From Desulfobacteraceae bacterium (GTDB lineage Bacteria; Desulfobacterota; Desulfobacteria; Desulfobacterales; Desulfosalsimonadaceae): 41,420 bases of DNA. Positions 7,375 through 17,500 of this stretch are shown piece after piece. The first letter of the stretch is position 1, and the number at the start of each line of letters is the position of its first letter. Location: positions 1 to 41,420 of the forward strand of contig JAIPEJ010000003.1 of assembly GCA_021737225.1 (NCBI GenBank), in the 5' to 3' direction. The notes beneath the pieces are model-generated. The model saw nothing but the letters and a program-made list of their open reading frames with translations. It was not told where the DNA came from and made no database searches. Position numbers and translations under genes: made by a program.

Positions 7375-9996
7375 TTAAAAGTCGTTTGTAAAGGCCAGGT
7401 CAATATAAAGAGAAATCCGATCGTATTCAGTGTCATCATCTGCATGCCGCATCACCAGGTCATAGGGCCGGCTGCTGTCAAACTGGCCGGATTTCAGGTG
7501 CAGCTTTATGCTGCGGGTGCGATCCTCCACAGAAGCGCTCTGGCTGTCAAAGGTCACGGTCTCCTCGTTGCTGATCAACGTGCTGCCGTCTCTGATGGAG
7601 ATTTTCAGCACCCTGGAATGGACTCGCTCGGATACGGCATCCGTCTGGATAAACTTAAACCGCGGGATATTGGTGACGATCTTTTTATGGGTGCCCAGAA
7701 GCGACACCCCGACCCGGCGCACCTCGGTCTCAGCCAGCCGGCCGCCCTTGGCCTCTGTCACCGTGACCACTGGCACGGCGATTTCCTGGGGCATGGTTCC
7801 GCCATGAAAAAACCGCGCCCCGCCTGAGAAAGAAAACCGCTGGGACCCTTTCGGGGTGATAAAGCCAAGGTCGGTTTCTGTGCCGGCTGTGTTTTTGGTG
7901 GCTCCGTAAAATGCATTCTGCGGCCGCTCAAGGTCTTTTCCAAGGATAAACCGCTTGTGCTGCTTTATTATGCTGTTTTTAGATGCCTCCATACTGGTCT
8001 TGTCCAGGGAAGCCGGCGGCTTTTCATGATACACAAATCCATGATCCGCGGTAATGATCACCCGGGTGCCGTTTAAGCTGTTAATGATAAAGCTGACCAT
8101 GGCATACAAATCCTCGATCGCCTGGCGCACCGCGTGAAAGGTTTCCCCCTCTGAGGCGGCCTTATCGCCGATTGCATCGATTCTGTCATGATAGATATAG
8201 ATGACCCGGTACGGCTTTACAAATTCGCGGCCCTGGTCCTTTGTCATGGCCATGAGGCTGTCTGCCTTAATGGCAGTACCCTCACGGGAAGCCAGGATTT
8301 TTTCGCGTTGCTCCATTGAGGCAACCGGGCTGCCGTCTGCCAGCACATCTGCCTTTTCTGTAAACGAAAGGGTCTTGTGCGGCAGAAGGCTTGCCATGCC
8401 GAGTGCGGTATATCCGGGCAACACCCCCAGCATAGCAGACAGACTGGCTTTCAACCGGTATCTGGAATTAATTTCCCGGGTAAATTCTTCTGCCGCCTCA
8501 TAGCGCAGGGCATCGCTTGCAATCACAAAGATCCGGTTTCTGGGGTTGGCCTTGATAACCGGCTCGACAAATTCCCTAAAGAACCGGTACTGGTTGCAGA
8601 TCTTCGGTAGGTGCCAGTCATCGAGCAGGCCGGAGCTGTTGTCTGCTTGCAGGAAATCGCCCCAGGCAAGTCCGATGTTTTCCAGAAACCAGCCGGTGTA
8701 GCAGTTTTCAACCGATTCGCGCAGGGTCTTTAAAACATCCCACCCGGCTTTTTCCACAGCATCCGCGCTTTCATTAAACACCCGGTAAAACTGGTCAAAA
8801 TAAAACAGTTCCCTGGTGTAGGCGGAAAACATTGCCGCTGCCTCAGGATAAGTCATGCCTTCATCATATTTCTTCCGCAGGTCAAACAGTCGGGTGGCTT
8901 TTTCAAGGGCATGGTAGGCTGCCTGGTAGCGGTTGGCCTGGTGGCCGCCTCCTGGTGCGGCGCTTGCCCAGTAACCGTCCAGCCGACGGTTGATAATGGC
9001 CCGTATCTGATCAAAACTCTGCCCGCCGTTTTCTATGACGGCATCGCGCAGGGCGCTTATAATGCGTTGTTCAACCGCCTCAAAGGTCATGACATCCTGT
9101 AAGGCCTGTGGCTCATAGGCAGAGAGCAGGTTGGGCGCGTCGATTTTTTTGCCGATAGCACCTGAGATGATATGGTAGTGATTATGGTACTTGATATGGC
9201 TGCGCCATTGGGACAAAAAAACGGGAGCGTTTAAAGCACGGCCATTTTCCGGCAGCACAAAGTGGACAACAGATGCCGGGACTTCGCCGTTTATGGAGCC
9301 GGCCATCTCCGTGACCATCAGCCGCAGGATCAGGTCTGCCAGGCCGGGACTTTCCTGGTTGTCATACCCGAAGGTTTGGGCGGCAAATTTCCAGAAGCGC
9401 TCTTCCAGGCCCATTTTCCGGATATCATCCCAGGCCCTTGGAACCTGTTTTTCATCATAGCGGTCCTGGTCGCAGCAGGCCTCGTATAGCTTTATCAAAA
9501 CGGAAAACAGGTCTGGTTGATCGGCCCGGGCAAGCACGGCCATCATCTTGACGGCCAGTTCATCCTCCCTGTCCTGGGGCGCCGCCCATTTTTTAAGCCT
9601 TTCCCAGCGGTCCGCGCTTCTGAAAAAAGCCAGGTGCTCCCTGATAAAGGAGCGAACAGCCTGGTTTTCCAAGCTGAGATCATTTGCGATAATAGAGGCC
9701 TTGTCAGCATGAAAAGTCCGGCTGTAAAGGCGGATGTCAATAAGCCAGTCGTCTTCTGCTGCCGGTTCATGATGGGGGGCATACAGCAGATACCGGCTGT
9801 ATGCGTCCTCGATCTCTAGGCGGATCTTGATTTCAAGGGGGCTGTATTCATCAAGCCGGAGCACATTGACACCATCCATGCCCAGCTCCGACAGTGTTTC
9901 TGTAAATTCCTGTTCCCCGTCATACCAGAACACGATCCGGTGTTTTTCCTTGTCAAATATGTCCTGGAGGGCTTCTTTTATTTGTTTGTTATCCAT
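7375..9996 (-). CDS. pglZ: BREX type 1 protein PglZ (alkaline-phosphatase superfamily)
   Basis: The 873-residue product is the signature protein of BREX. The alkaline-phosphatase-like core contains VIASDALRYEAA (metal-binding Asp495), IYHDRIDAIGDK (about 602-612) and ITADHGFVYHE (Asp651, His652), all in the order usual for PglZ. The N-terminal 480 residues are mainly helical and the C-terminal 200 are strand-rich. PglZ works with BrxB, BrxC and PglX in site-specific DNA methylation and phage exclusion. ATG 9996 follows a 40-codon ORF by three bases. The gene is 421 bp from the toxin gene upstream, the only large gap in the BREX operon. Confidence 0.95.
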   Translation of the reverse strand: MDNKQIKEALQDIFDKEKHRIVFWYDGEQEFTETLSELGMDGVNVLRLDEYSPLEIKIRLEIEDAYSRYLLYAPHHEPAAEDDWLIDIRLYSRTFHADKASIIANDLSLENQAVRSFIREHLAFFRSADRWERLKKWAAPQDREDELAVKMMAVLARADQPDLFSVLIKLYEACCDQDRYDEKQVPRAWDDIRKMGLEERFWKFAAQTFGYDNQESPGLADLILRLMVTEMAGSINGEVPASVVHFVLPENGRALNAPVFLSQWRSHIKYHNHYHIISGAIGKKIDAPNLLSAYEPQALQDVMTFEAVEQRIISALRDAVIENGGQSFDQIRAIINRRLDGYWASAAPGGGHQANRYQAAYHALEKATRLFDLRKKYDEGMTYPEAAAMFSAYTRELFYFDQFYRVFNESADAVEKAGWDVLKTLRESVENCYTGWFLENIGLAWGDFLQADNSSGLLDDWHLPKICNQYRFFREFVEPVIKANPRNRIFVIASDALRYEAAEEFTREINSRYRLKASLSAMLGVLPGYTALGMASLLPHKTLSFTEKADVLADGSPVASMEQREKILASREGTAIKADSLMAMTKDQGREFVKPYRVIYIYHDRIDAIGDKAASEGETFHAVRQAIEDLYAMVSFIINSLNGTRVIITADHGFVYHEKPPASLDKTSMEASKNSIIKQHKRFILGKDLERPQNAFYGATKNTAGTETDLGFITPKGSQRFSFSGGARFFHGGTMPQEIAVPVVTVTEAKGGRLAETEVRRVGVSLLGTHKKIVTNIPRFKFIQTDAVSERVHSRVLKISIRDGSTLISNEETVTFDSQSASVEDRTRSIKLHLKSGQFDSSRPYDLVMRHADDDTEYDRISLYIDLAFTNDF

Positions 9997-9999
9997 TGC

Positions 10000-10122
10000 T
10001 TACAGCCCCAATACCTTTCTGAGCTTAGCCGTTACCTGTATTGGCGGAAAAGAGCGTGGTGGTATACCAAAGGGCCACGCCTGAAGCACGCGGTTTAAAA
10101 TATTTCGCTTTTCACTAGTCAT
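10000..10122 (-). CDS. Small 40-residue ORF just upstream of pglZ; possible remnant of an AbiEi-type HTH
   Basis: ATG 10122 opens a frame of 40 codons (MTSEKRNILNRVLQAWPFG... ending RKVLGL) that stops three bases before the pglZ start. The beginning resembles the N-terminal winged-helix segment of AbiEi-like antitoxins (ILNRVLQAWPFG), but the resemblance ends early. It could be the stump of a deleted antitoxin gene or a small leader gene coupled to pglZ. No clear ribosome site is visible. The 295 bp between it and the toxin gene (10123-10417) hold only low-complexity sequence with a repeated CGGCCAGAGTCA motif on this strand, and no gene I can support. Confidence 0.4.
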   Translation of the reverse strand: MTSEKRNILNRVLQAWPFGIPPRSFPPIQVTAKLRKVLGL

Positions 10123-10417
10123 GGTTGTTTATTTAGCCCTACAGTAAACCGATTCAATTATTCTCCACGTTTCCCTTTGAAAGCAATGTGACGACCTTAT
10201 CCCGCAATGACTCTGGCCGCGACTATAGCTGCGGCTCTAGCTGTGACTCTGGCCGGTTTCCATTGGCCCTGCACCAGCCTGTTATGTTTAAATTCCTTGT
10301 GTCCCTTTTTCCAGCAGGACAACCGGGGCGCTCGACTTGGTCGCCGACCGGGTCGCTGTCGCCTATTTTCGGCTGTTTTTTCTGGCTTCCATCCATGATA
10401 TTGAGAGTACCCGTGTT

Positions 10418-10726
10418 CTATCGTCTTTTCTTTAAGCGTCTTGAAATCCATGCGGGGTCTCTTCGCATGGGCAAAACAGCGGCAACATAGGCGATGCCCT
10501 CGACGATGTCATAGTAAATGGCGTAAGGGAAACGCTTGGCAAGCATTTGATACAGCCCGTGCTTCTTGCGATGGATCCCGGCATATATTATCAAAGATTC
10601 GATATCCGCGATCAGGCAATCCCAGAAATAGTCGCCAACACCTGATTCCTGACGGTCATAAAAAGCCCTGCCTCCTTCCAGATCCCCAACCGCTTCCTTC
10701 AGTATATAGACATCTTTTACTTTCAT
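10418..10726 (-). CDS. RelE/ParE-family toxin
   Basis: The 102-residue protein has the ParE/RelE pattern: an N-terminal strand and helix (YILKEAVGDLEGGRAFYD), a central helix with HRKKHGLYQMLAKRFPY, then the final strands IYYDIVEGIAYVAAVL and MRRDPAWI. Family members act as ribosome-dependent RNases or gyrase poisons; ParE-like members of this type are often of uncertain target. Its ATG overlaps the antitoxin stop (ATGA), the normal layout for co-translated toxin-antitoxin pairs. The pair sits inside the BREX operon between pglX and pglZ in the same orientation, so it is probably carried on the BREX transcript as well as its own. Confidence 0.85.
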   Translation of the reverse strand: MKVKDVYILKEAVGDLEGGRAFYDRQESGVGDYFWDCLIADIESLIIYAGIHRKKHGLYQMLAKRFPYAIYYDIVEGIAYVAAVLPMRRDPAWISRRLKKRR

Positions 10727-10929
10727 CGTCTGCGGCTTGCCTTGAGTTCGGAAAGAGAAACAAACCTGGCGCTGCCGTCTGCAATGGTCTTTTTTCTTTC
10801 TTCGAGCACTTCTTCATGCCATTCAGGCGTCCCGATTTCCTGATTTTCATACAGCAGTGAATCCCAAAGCGCTTCCATGGCCTGGAGGCGCTCGGCCCTG
10901 CTCATTTTTTTTACATCGTTAATGTTCAT
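10723..10929 (-). CDS. Antitoxin of the addiction-module component type
   Basis: The 68-residue protein (MNINDVKKMSRAERLQAMEALWDSL, then TPEWHEEVLEERKK) matches short antitoxins of the addiction-module component family (TIGR02574/PF09720), which pair with ParE-like toxins. These bind and neutralise the toxin and often repress the pair's promoter. A strong ribosome site (AAGGAGG) precedes the ATG. It starts 49 bp after the pglX stop and overlaps the toxin gene by four bases. Confidence 0.85.
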   Translation of the reverse strand: MNINDVKKMSRAERLQAMEALWDSLLYENQEIGTPEWHEEVLEERKKTIADGSARFVSLSELKASRRR

Positions 10930-10978
10930 TTATTCCTCCTTGTTATTTGCTTTTCATTCAAAATAATCATTAATCCGT

Positions 10979-13900
10979 TTATTTGCCGCAGACCGCTTTG
11001 GTTTCTGCCAGCAGGGTACCGAATTTGGCATAGTTAACTTTGACCCCGTCATCAAGGTCGAGGTTGATTTTCCGGTCAGCCAGGTGGCGGAGCTGGTCGT
11101 CAAAAGCAGCGAGTTCCGCCTGTTTTTTGCCGAGCAAATCCATTTCCTTCTGGAGCTTTTTCTTTGCAGAGGCAGAGGGTGCGGCATCAAGCTCGTTTTG
11201 CAGGTATTGCATGCGCGCGGAAAAATTGCCCTGCAATGGGGTGACATACAGGCTGCGCATGCGCGAAAGCGTGGATTCGTTGTAGCGGTGGAGGTAAACT
11301 AGGCATTCAAAAGCCTTGTGTTTGCCCGAGGAAAACAGCCAGTAAATGGGCCGCCTTTTATACATGCGCAGATGATCCTTGAAAAAGCTCGTGCTGATAT
11401 AGCGCCGGATGGTTTCCACAGGGGCCTCGTTGTTTTTGGTGCCCAGGCTTTCTGCCACGAACCCGAGGTTTTCTTCCAGGTGTTCTTCCGGCCAGGCGGT
11501 TTTAATAAACTCCACAAACCTGTGGGTGGCGTCATCTTCAAACCAGTCCCGGTCCATCACCGGTATGATGGCGTCATCATCTGCCGGAAAAGTCTTGTAC
11601 CTTTCAGGGTCAAAGCCGATGTTTCCCTCGCGGGCATAGATCAGGCCGGGTTCATCCAGTGAGTATCTGCCCATCATGCAGCCGATGGCATAGGAGATGA
11701 GTTCCTTGATGGTGTCGGTTTGGAGTTGTGCCTCGAGTTCATCTTCGGATTTGTTGCCGCCGTAGCGGTAATAGGGGTTGCAGGTGAGGGTGATTTCTTC
11801 GAGGGGAACGTCCGATGTCAGCTCGTCCTGAAGTCCGTAAGCCTTAATGAAGATGCGGTTGTTTTCTTCTTCGAGGCGTTTCATTTCCATGGTCGTTTCA
11901 TGGCAATGCATATAAAATTTCTCACAGGTTGATTTGATTTTCCTTTGGTAATTATCCGATTGCAATAATTTTAATTTTTTGAAATCCCATGATATCTCAA
12001 ATAAGTCCCAATCTGATTTCGAAATCTTAACTAACTTTTCACCAATAGGGGAAAAATTTTCCGCATCCTTAAATGGAAGCCGGGCTATTGTACCTTGTTC
12101 AAAATTTAAGGTTTGCGATAAAATAGAAAGAAAAAACGTAGTAACCGGAGTATTCAAGTAAATGATTAAGGTTAATGCGTCCGAAGAATTATCGGTTGGT
12201 ATCTTAGAACCTGCGTCGCTAAAAATAAAACCTTCTTCAGTATACCTAGCTGAAAATAATGATGAAGTTATTTTTCCCCAAGTAACTCCTGGTTTAAAAT
12301 AAAAATCAGGGTTTTTTGCAACGTAATCAGGGTTCCCTTTTAAATACGGGTATTTTCTTAAAATATTTTGTTTTATTTCAGATCCATCGTGTTGCCAGTT
12401 AACTATGGCAAAATTATTACCATACCATTTTCTATAACCTCCGCCTTTATCCATCGGGAACCATTTCATCCCAGTTTGGGCAGCCTGTTGACGGGATTTC
12501 ATGCCGAAGCCAATTTTGGTAATATTTACCTCAAACCAAAATCTTACAAATCTATTGTTATCAGTGGTAGCCAAGCCCTGCCGAGGCATATATAGGTCTG
12601 CAATTGTGGGGTTTTCTTCAAAAGCTTTGAAAGCGGAATCGGTAGCCCAATATGCGATCGGACTGCCCGGAATTTTTTGAAAATCATGTGGCTTTGCAGT
12701 ATAATACCAACCACAATCAGGGTTGTTTATTGCTTCTTTTGTTTTAGGACCCTGGTTTTCCGCGCCCCTGAAATCCGCCAGCCTTATAAAAGAAGACAAA
12801 TATTCAGGGATATGCTGGTTGAGGATCGTATAAGTGCAAATCGGGACAGTTGCCCCGGCAAACCCTGAGTATTCGAGCTGTACAAGAGAGGTTAACAGCT
12901 TTTGGTTAATTACAAAGTCTCTCAAGTTTTCATAGCTTGAGATAAACATCCAGACATACGGGGACATATAACCCAACTGGCCGTTGTTTTTTGCCAGTCG
13001 CATATCCCGGACCACAAATGCTGAAAACAAGTCTTTTTCAAAACCGCTGTAACTGTTTTTCAAAAGGGTCTTTAAATCTGGGTTCAGATATTTGTTCCCC
13101 ATATACGGCGGATTGGTCACCACGCAGTCATACTTCCCAGCCAGCATCCTTGCCTGCCTCACCAGGGCAACCAAGTTCTGCGCGCCGCTGATTGTAAAGC
13201 CCGTTCCGATTTTTTCATCCACCGCCTTTTGCAGGGTATCCAGTTTTTCTGCCAGGTGATCCGGGATCGTGATCAGGGAACCAAAGGTTTTGGCGTTTTC
13301 AAACAGGGTGACAAGTTCCTTTAAACCATCTCTTACCTGCGCGCAATCCTCCCCCTTGAAAAACAGGTCGATATTGCGGAGGTCAGTTCGCGTGGACGGC
13401 TGGATGGACATGATATTAAGAGGAGTTCTGTTTCTGGAAAAGATGTTTCTGTCATCTGCCCGGGCGCGCATCAGTACGGCAAATCCGGCCAGTTGTGCGG
13501 CCCGGTCGTCGATTTCCAGACCAAAAAGATTGTTTTTCAGGATCAGACTTGGGATATCCCGGGTGCGGTAGCCGCGCTCCTGGTAGATCTGCTTGAAAAT
13601 GTCATAGGCTTCCACCAGGATGTGGCCGGAGCCGCAGGCCGGATCCATAAAGGTGATTTCCTCGGGATTTAACGTATTCGGGGTTATGGCATCGAGCTGC
13701 TTTTGTACTTCGGGCTCCTGTTCTGCAGGCTCGATGTAGAAATCCATCCGGCTGCGCAATGGGGAGTCCGGGTAGGTGGCCAGCCACATCCGGCCCAGGG
13801 TATTCTGGGTCATGTATTTGACGATCCAGTTGGGGGTGAAAAGCTGGGTGGCAGCCGGGATGTCTTCGCTTTTGACCGTCTTGCCGATGACCTCGGATTT

Positions 13901-14557
13901 TTTCTCCGAAATATAGAACTGATAAATCCAGCCGATAATTTCCACATCCTGCCACAGGGATTCGTCGAGTTCAGTGACCAGTTTCCTGATGGGCGAATCC
14001 GAATGCAGGAGGTTGTCGGGCAGAAGGAGCTCGGTTTCCGAGTCAATGGGCTCAAATAAAAACGGCATGGCCTGGTGCAGGGCATTGCACTGGGCCACGA
14101 TGATCATTCGGTAAAGTTCATTGTCCCGGTTCCCGGCAAGGCGAAGTTCAAGCACCTTGTCCTTATCCAGGCCCGGCAGATCCACGTCAGCGGCGCGGGA
14201 AACAATTTCAGGCACATCTGATCCATTTGGGTGGCTCAACACCCGCAGGCCATGGTCCAGGTAGTCGTGGAGTTCCATGTAGCGAAGCGCTACAAAACGG
14301 TTAAACCAGGTATAGGCCATGGACCGGATCATCATGTCAAAGCCCTGGCTTTGGACCCGCTGGACCAGTTTTTCGCGCAGTTCACCTTCCTTTTGGGTAA
14401 CTGCGCGGTCGCCGATCATTGCCACATCCCCCTTAAAGGAGATTTCTTCTATATGCTCGTCTCCGAATATGCCGAAGCGGTTGGCCCGCTGGGTTACGGC
14501 TTCTATGAAATCGTTTCTGGCTTTTGGCGCATAGGCCTTGATTTTGGAGGTGTCCAT
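10979..14557 (-). CDS. pglX: BREX-1 adenine-specific DNA methyltransferase PglX
   Basis: The 1192-residue enzyme carries the SAM-binding motif MDPACGSGH (residues 304-312) and the catalytic NPPY (482-485) of gamma-class N6-adenine methyltransferases. The first 250 residues contain the usual PglX helical region. PglX marks host DNA at a non-palindromic site and is the specificity subunit of BREX. The segment coding residues of about 530-885 (roughly 11.9-13.0 kb) is much more AT-rich than both flanks; this is where target recognition lies in such enzymes, so the specificity region may have been exchanged by recombination. The gene begins five bases after the brxC stop. No strong ribosome site is seen, which suggests coupling to brxC. 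Confidence 0.95.
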   Translation of the reverse strand: MDTSKIKAYAPKARNDFIEAVTQRANRFGIFGDEHIEEISFKGDVAMIGDRAVTQKEGELREKLVQRVQSQGFDMMIRSMAYTWFNRFVALRYMELHDYLDHGLRVLSHPNGSDVPEIVSRAADVDLPGLDKDKVLELRLAGNRDNELYRMIIVAQCNALHQAMPFLFEPIDSETELLLPDNLLHSDSPIRKLVTELDESLWQDVEIIGWIYQFYISEKKSEVIGKTVKSEDIPAATQLFTPNWIVKYMTQNTLGRMWLATYPDSPLRSRMDFYIEPAEQEPEVQKQLDAITPNTLNPEEITFMDPACGSGHILVEAYDIFKQIYQERGYRTRDIPSLILKNNLFGLEIDDRAAQLAGFAVLMRARADDRNIFSRNRTPLNIMSIQPSTRTDLRNIDLFFKGEDCAQVRDGLKELVTLFENAKTFGSLITIPDHLAEKLDTLQKAVDEKIGTGFTISGAQNLVALVRQARMLAGKYDCVVTNPPYMGNKYLNPDLKTLLKNSYSGFEKDLFSAFVVRDMRLAKNNGQLGYMSPYVWMFISSYENLRDFVINQKLLTSLVQLEYSGFAGATVPICTYTILNQHIPEYLSSFIRLADFRGAENQGPKTKEAINNPDCGWYYTAKPHDFQKIPGSPIAYWATDSAFKAFEENPTIADLYMPRQGLATTDNNRFVRFWFEVNITKIGFGMKSRQQAAQTGMKWFPMDKGGGYRKWYGNNFAIVNWQHDGSEIKQNILRKYPYLKGNPDYVAKNPDFYFKPGVTWGKITSSLFSARYTEEGFIFSDAGSKIPTDNSSDALTLIIYLNTPVTTFFLSILSQTLNFEQGTIARLPFKDAENFSPIGEKLVKISKSDWDLFEISWDFKKLKLLQSDNYQRKIKSTCEKFYMHCHETTMEMKRLEEENNRIFIKAYGLQDELTSDVPLEEITLTCNPYYRYGGNKSEDELEAQLQTDTIKELISYAIGCMMGRYSLDEPGLIYAREGNIGFDPERYKTFPADDDAIIPVMDRDWFEDDATHRFVEFIKTAWPEEHLEENLGFVAESLGTKNNEAPVETIRRYISTSFFKDHLRMYKRRPIYWLFSSGKHKAFECLVYLHRYNESTLSRMRSLYVTPLQGNFSARMQYLQNELDAAPSASAKKKLQKEMDLLGKKQAELAAFDDQLRHLADRKINLDLDDGVKVNYAKFGTLLAETKAVCGK

Positions 14558-14562
14558 ATTAT

Positions 14563-17500
14563 TTATTTGATCCGAATCCGGGTGTTCTGGTTCACGGACT
14601 CCAGCAGGGCCTCTCGGAGCTGCTGTATAAAATCTTCCACGTCTTTTTCGGTCTCGATCCAGGTTTTGTTCACAAAAGCTGCGGGACTAATTGTTTTTGT
14701 CTGTTTCTTGGGCTTTTTTTCATCATCGGCGGGGATGGCCTCCTCGATTTTTTCTATTGCGGTCTCAAAGGCTTCCTGGGCCTCTTTAACCGCGTAGTCG
14801 ATTTGGGGAATACTGGTTTCATGATCCAGTCTTTTTCGGATCTGCTGGAACGGATAGAGGGCGGAATTGCGCAGGTCATCGTTTGCTTTTGCGTCGTCGA
14901 GTTCGGTTTTCACCTGCTGAATCCAGCCGTCTAATTCCTTGTCGGTTTGTTCTCGCTGTTTTTCAACAAGGCTGGTGTTGATGGCTTCCACTGCTGAGAT
15001 CAGGTCGTCAGCGTCTTTTAACATACCATAGGGAGCAGGGGCGTTTAAGATTTTCTCCATTTTTCGGAGCGCTTTGGCTGCGGCTTCGTTCTTGGAAAGA
15101 AGCGTTTTGTTGGGGGCGAATCTGGCCATGGCCGACTGTAGCCGCTCCCAAGCGGGTTTCTGGTTGGTGTAAAAATCGTTTAGTTCGTGTAGATCATCTG
15201 CCGCATCCCGCAGGTCCGCGGCCATTTCATTAAAGGAACGGATCAGTTCGTAGCTGTCTTGGATCTGGCCCAGTTTGTTGACAAGGGAGAGGATCTCGTT
15301 GATTTCTTTTTGTCCGGGGTAGCTGCCGGTATCTGCCAGGGGTTTGTATTTTTCTGCCTGGCCGCGCCATTCTGACAGGCCGTCCCTGATAAAGCCTGCG
15401 AGTTTGTCCTGGTGTTCCGGGGCGATGGATCCGAAAAGATCCTTTGCCAGTTTCTGGGCGTTTTCAATATCTGCCTTGGATATCTTCTTGCGCTTGACAA
15501 TGCCCACCTGTTTCCACTGGGAGGTCTTGGAAAGCGGGGCCACGGCGTCCTTGGGGGCGAGCTTACCGCCGTCTGCCACCAGGTTGATATTTCCGGCCAT
15601 GAAATACTTGGCTACCAGGATGACCACTTGGTACTCGGGCCATCCGTAGGGCTTTTTGCTGAAATGAGCCACCAGCTCATCAAGCATAATGGCGTGATTG
15701 CTCCGGGCTTTCAAATCAATAAAGGTGGCAATCTCCTGGATATCCTGCGGCGGCTGCTCTTCGAGATCGAGCTTTAGCTGGTGTTGGGAAGTGTCGTCTG
15801 CCTGCAGGATGGTTTTGATTTCCTTTACCGGTTCTTCTGCAATGGATGAAAGGTAATTAAACTTGCTGAAAGTGTTTTCCACCACGTAATCCAGGGCTTC
15901 TTCAACTGCCTTGGCGGCTGTCTGACCCTTGACGGAAATCGGCTTTCCAAGGGCATAAAAATCCGCATCCGCTATCAGTTGCGCGATTTTGGCAGTCAGG
16001 CGTTTTCTGCGGTCCCCGTTTTCTTTTGCATTTTTGTGCAAAATCTCCTGTAAGGTATTGGATGCGGCGGCATTGCTTTTGTCATTGATGTATTTTTGTG
16101 TCTGCAGATAGAGGCGAAGGCCGCCGGTCATTTCCTCGTCATCTGCCAGCCTGATGACCACAAAGCCTTCCTGGTTAGCACTGTGAAAATTGCACTTTGG
16201 GGGTGTGAACAGACTGTACTCGTCATTTAACGGGCTGATGATTTCAATTCCGATTTCGTCCTGCAGTTCTTTTCCCCAAATGCGGCCGTCACAGATCCTG
16301 TTGAAGGGGTAGTCCCGCTTGAAAGGCGCGTAGCGGTGCTTGGTTCTGGACTTTAGGATGTCGTCAAATATGATGTCTCCCAGAAGTTCGACTTCTTTAG
16401 AAGCCAGAACCTGGGTGTTTTTGATTTCCCTGGAGACTTCCCGTTCCTCGTTTGTCAGAAAAAAGTACAGATCACCATTGCGGCTGATCAGAGTTTCTTT
16501 TTCCAAGCGTTCCAGCGCCCCCTCAATCTCTTTTTTCAACGCAACGCGGTCAGCATCCACCTGGTCGATGCAGAGGGTCACCAAGTTGTCCACGTTGGAC
16601 TTGATGATATCCACGTACCGGATCAGAAAAAGGGTCTGCAGCACGCAGATATCAAAAGGCGGCGAAAGACCCGGGTGGGTGCGGGCCTGATCAATGCTGC
16701 GTTTAACTGCTGTATCAAGGAAGCTTTCAATGCAGGGATAGAATTCATAAAGCGGGGATAGGGCGCTGACCTCGCGATCCGATATGTTGTTTGCCGCTGA
16801 CTGGAAGGCATCAAGCAGGGAACGCTCCCCCTTGGCAAGATGCAGTCCGGTGGCGCCGGCCTTGCGGATGGATTCAAATATTTTCTGCAGCAGTTGGAAG
16901 TGATACGGGGCAAACGGGTAGTTTGTGACAAAATCCCCGGCATCCGTGAAGTTGTACATGGTGCTGCTGTCATGGGTAAAAGAGAGCTGGTTCTTGATAA
17001 TGTCGCCTTTTTCCACAAACAGGGTTTTGAGCTCGGCTTCGGCTTCGTTTGTTTTTTCCAGCAGGCGGGCCTGGATGACCTCGTCGGTGTTGGTGGAGGA
17101 AAGCGACAGCCGCGTGTTGAACCGGCCGGTGATTTTGGAAAAATCGTTGGACTTGGCCGCGTTTAGATAACCGATTACCGCGTCAATGTCTTCCTGGGCG
17201 GTGACTACCACCCAGGCCCGCCCCTGGCAGGTGCGGCCAAGATCTTCGATCAGGGTCTGCAGGTTTAACATTAAATGGGTGTCATCGCCGATAAACTGGC
17301 CCATTTCATCTACCAGGAAGACCAAGCGGTGGCTTGCCGAGCGGGTGTTTAAGTATTCGTTGACCCGTTTGACAAAGTTTTCCACAGACAGGGTAAAGTC
17401 GGTGGTGATTTGATCAAACCATTGGCCGGCTGATGTTTGGTCTTTTTCCAGGGCAATGGACAGGGCTTGGACAATCTCGTCTTTGATCAGGATGTAAGCA

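Noticed and set aside
10197-10451. An 84-codon minus-strand frame downstream of the toxin
   Set aside because: It begins inside the toxin gene in another phase, is Arg/Lys/Ala-rich and low in complexity.
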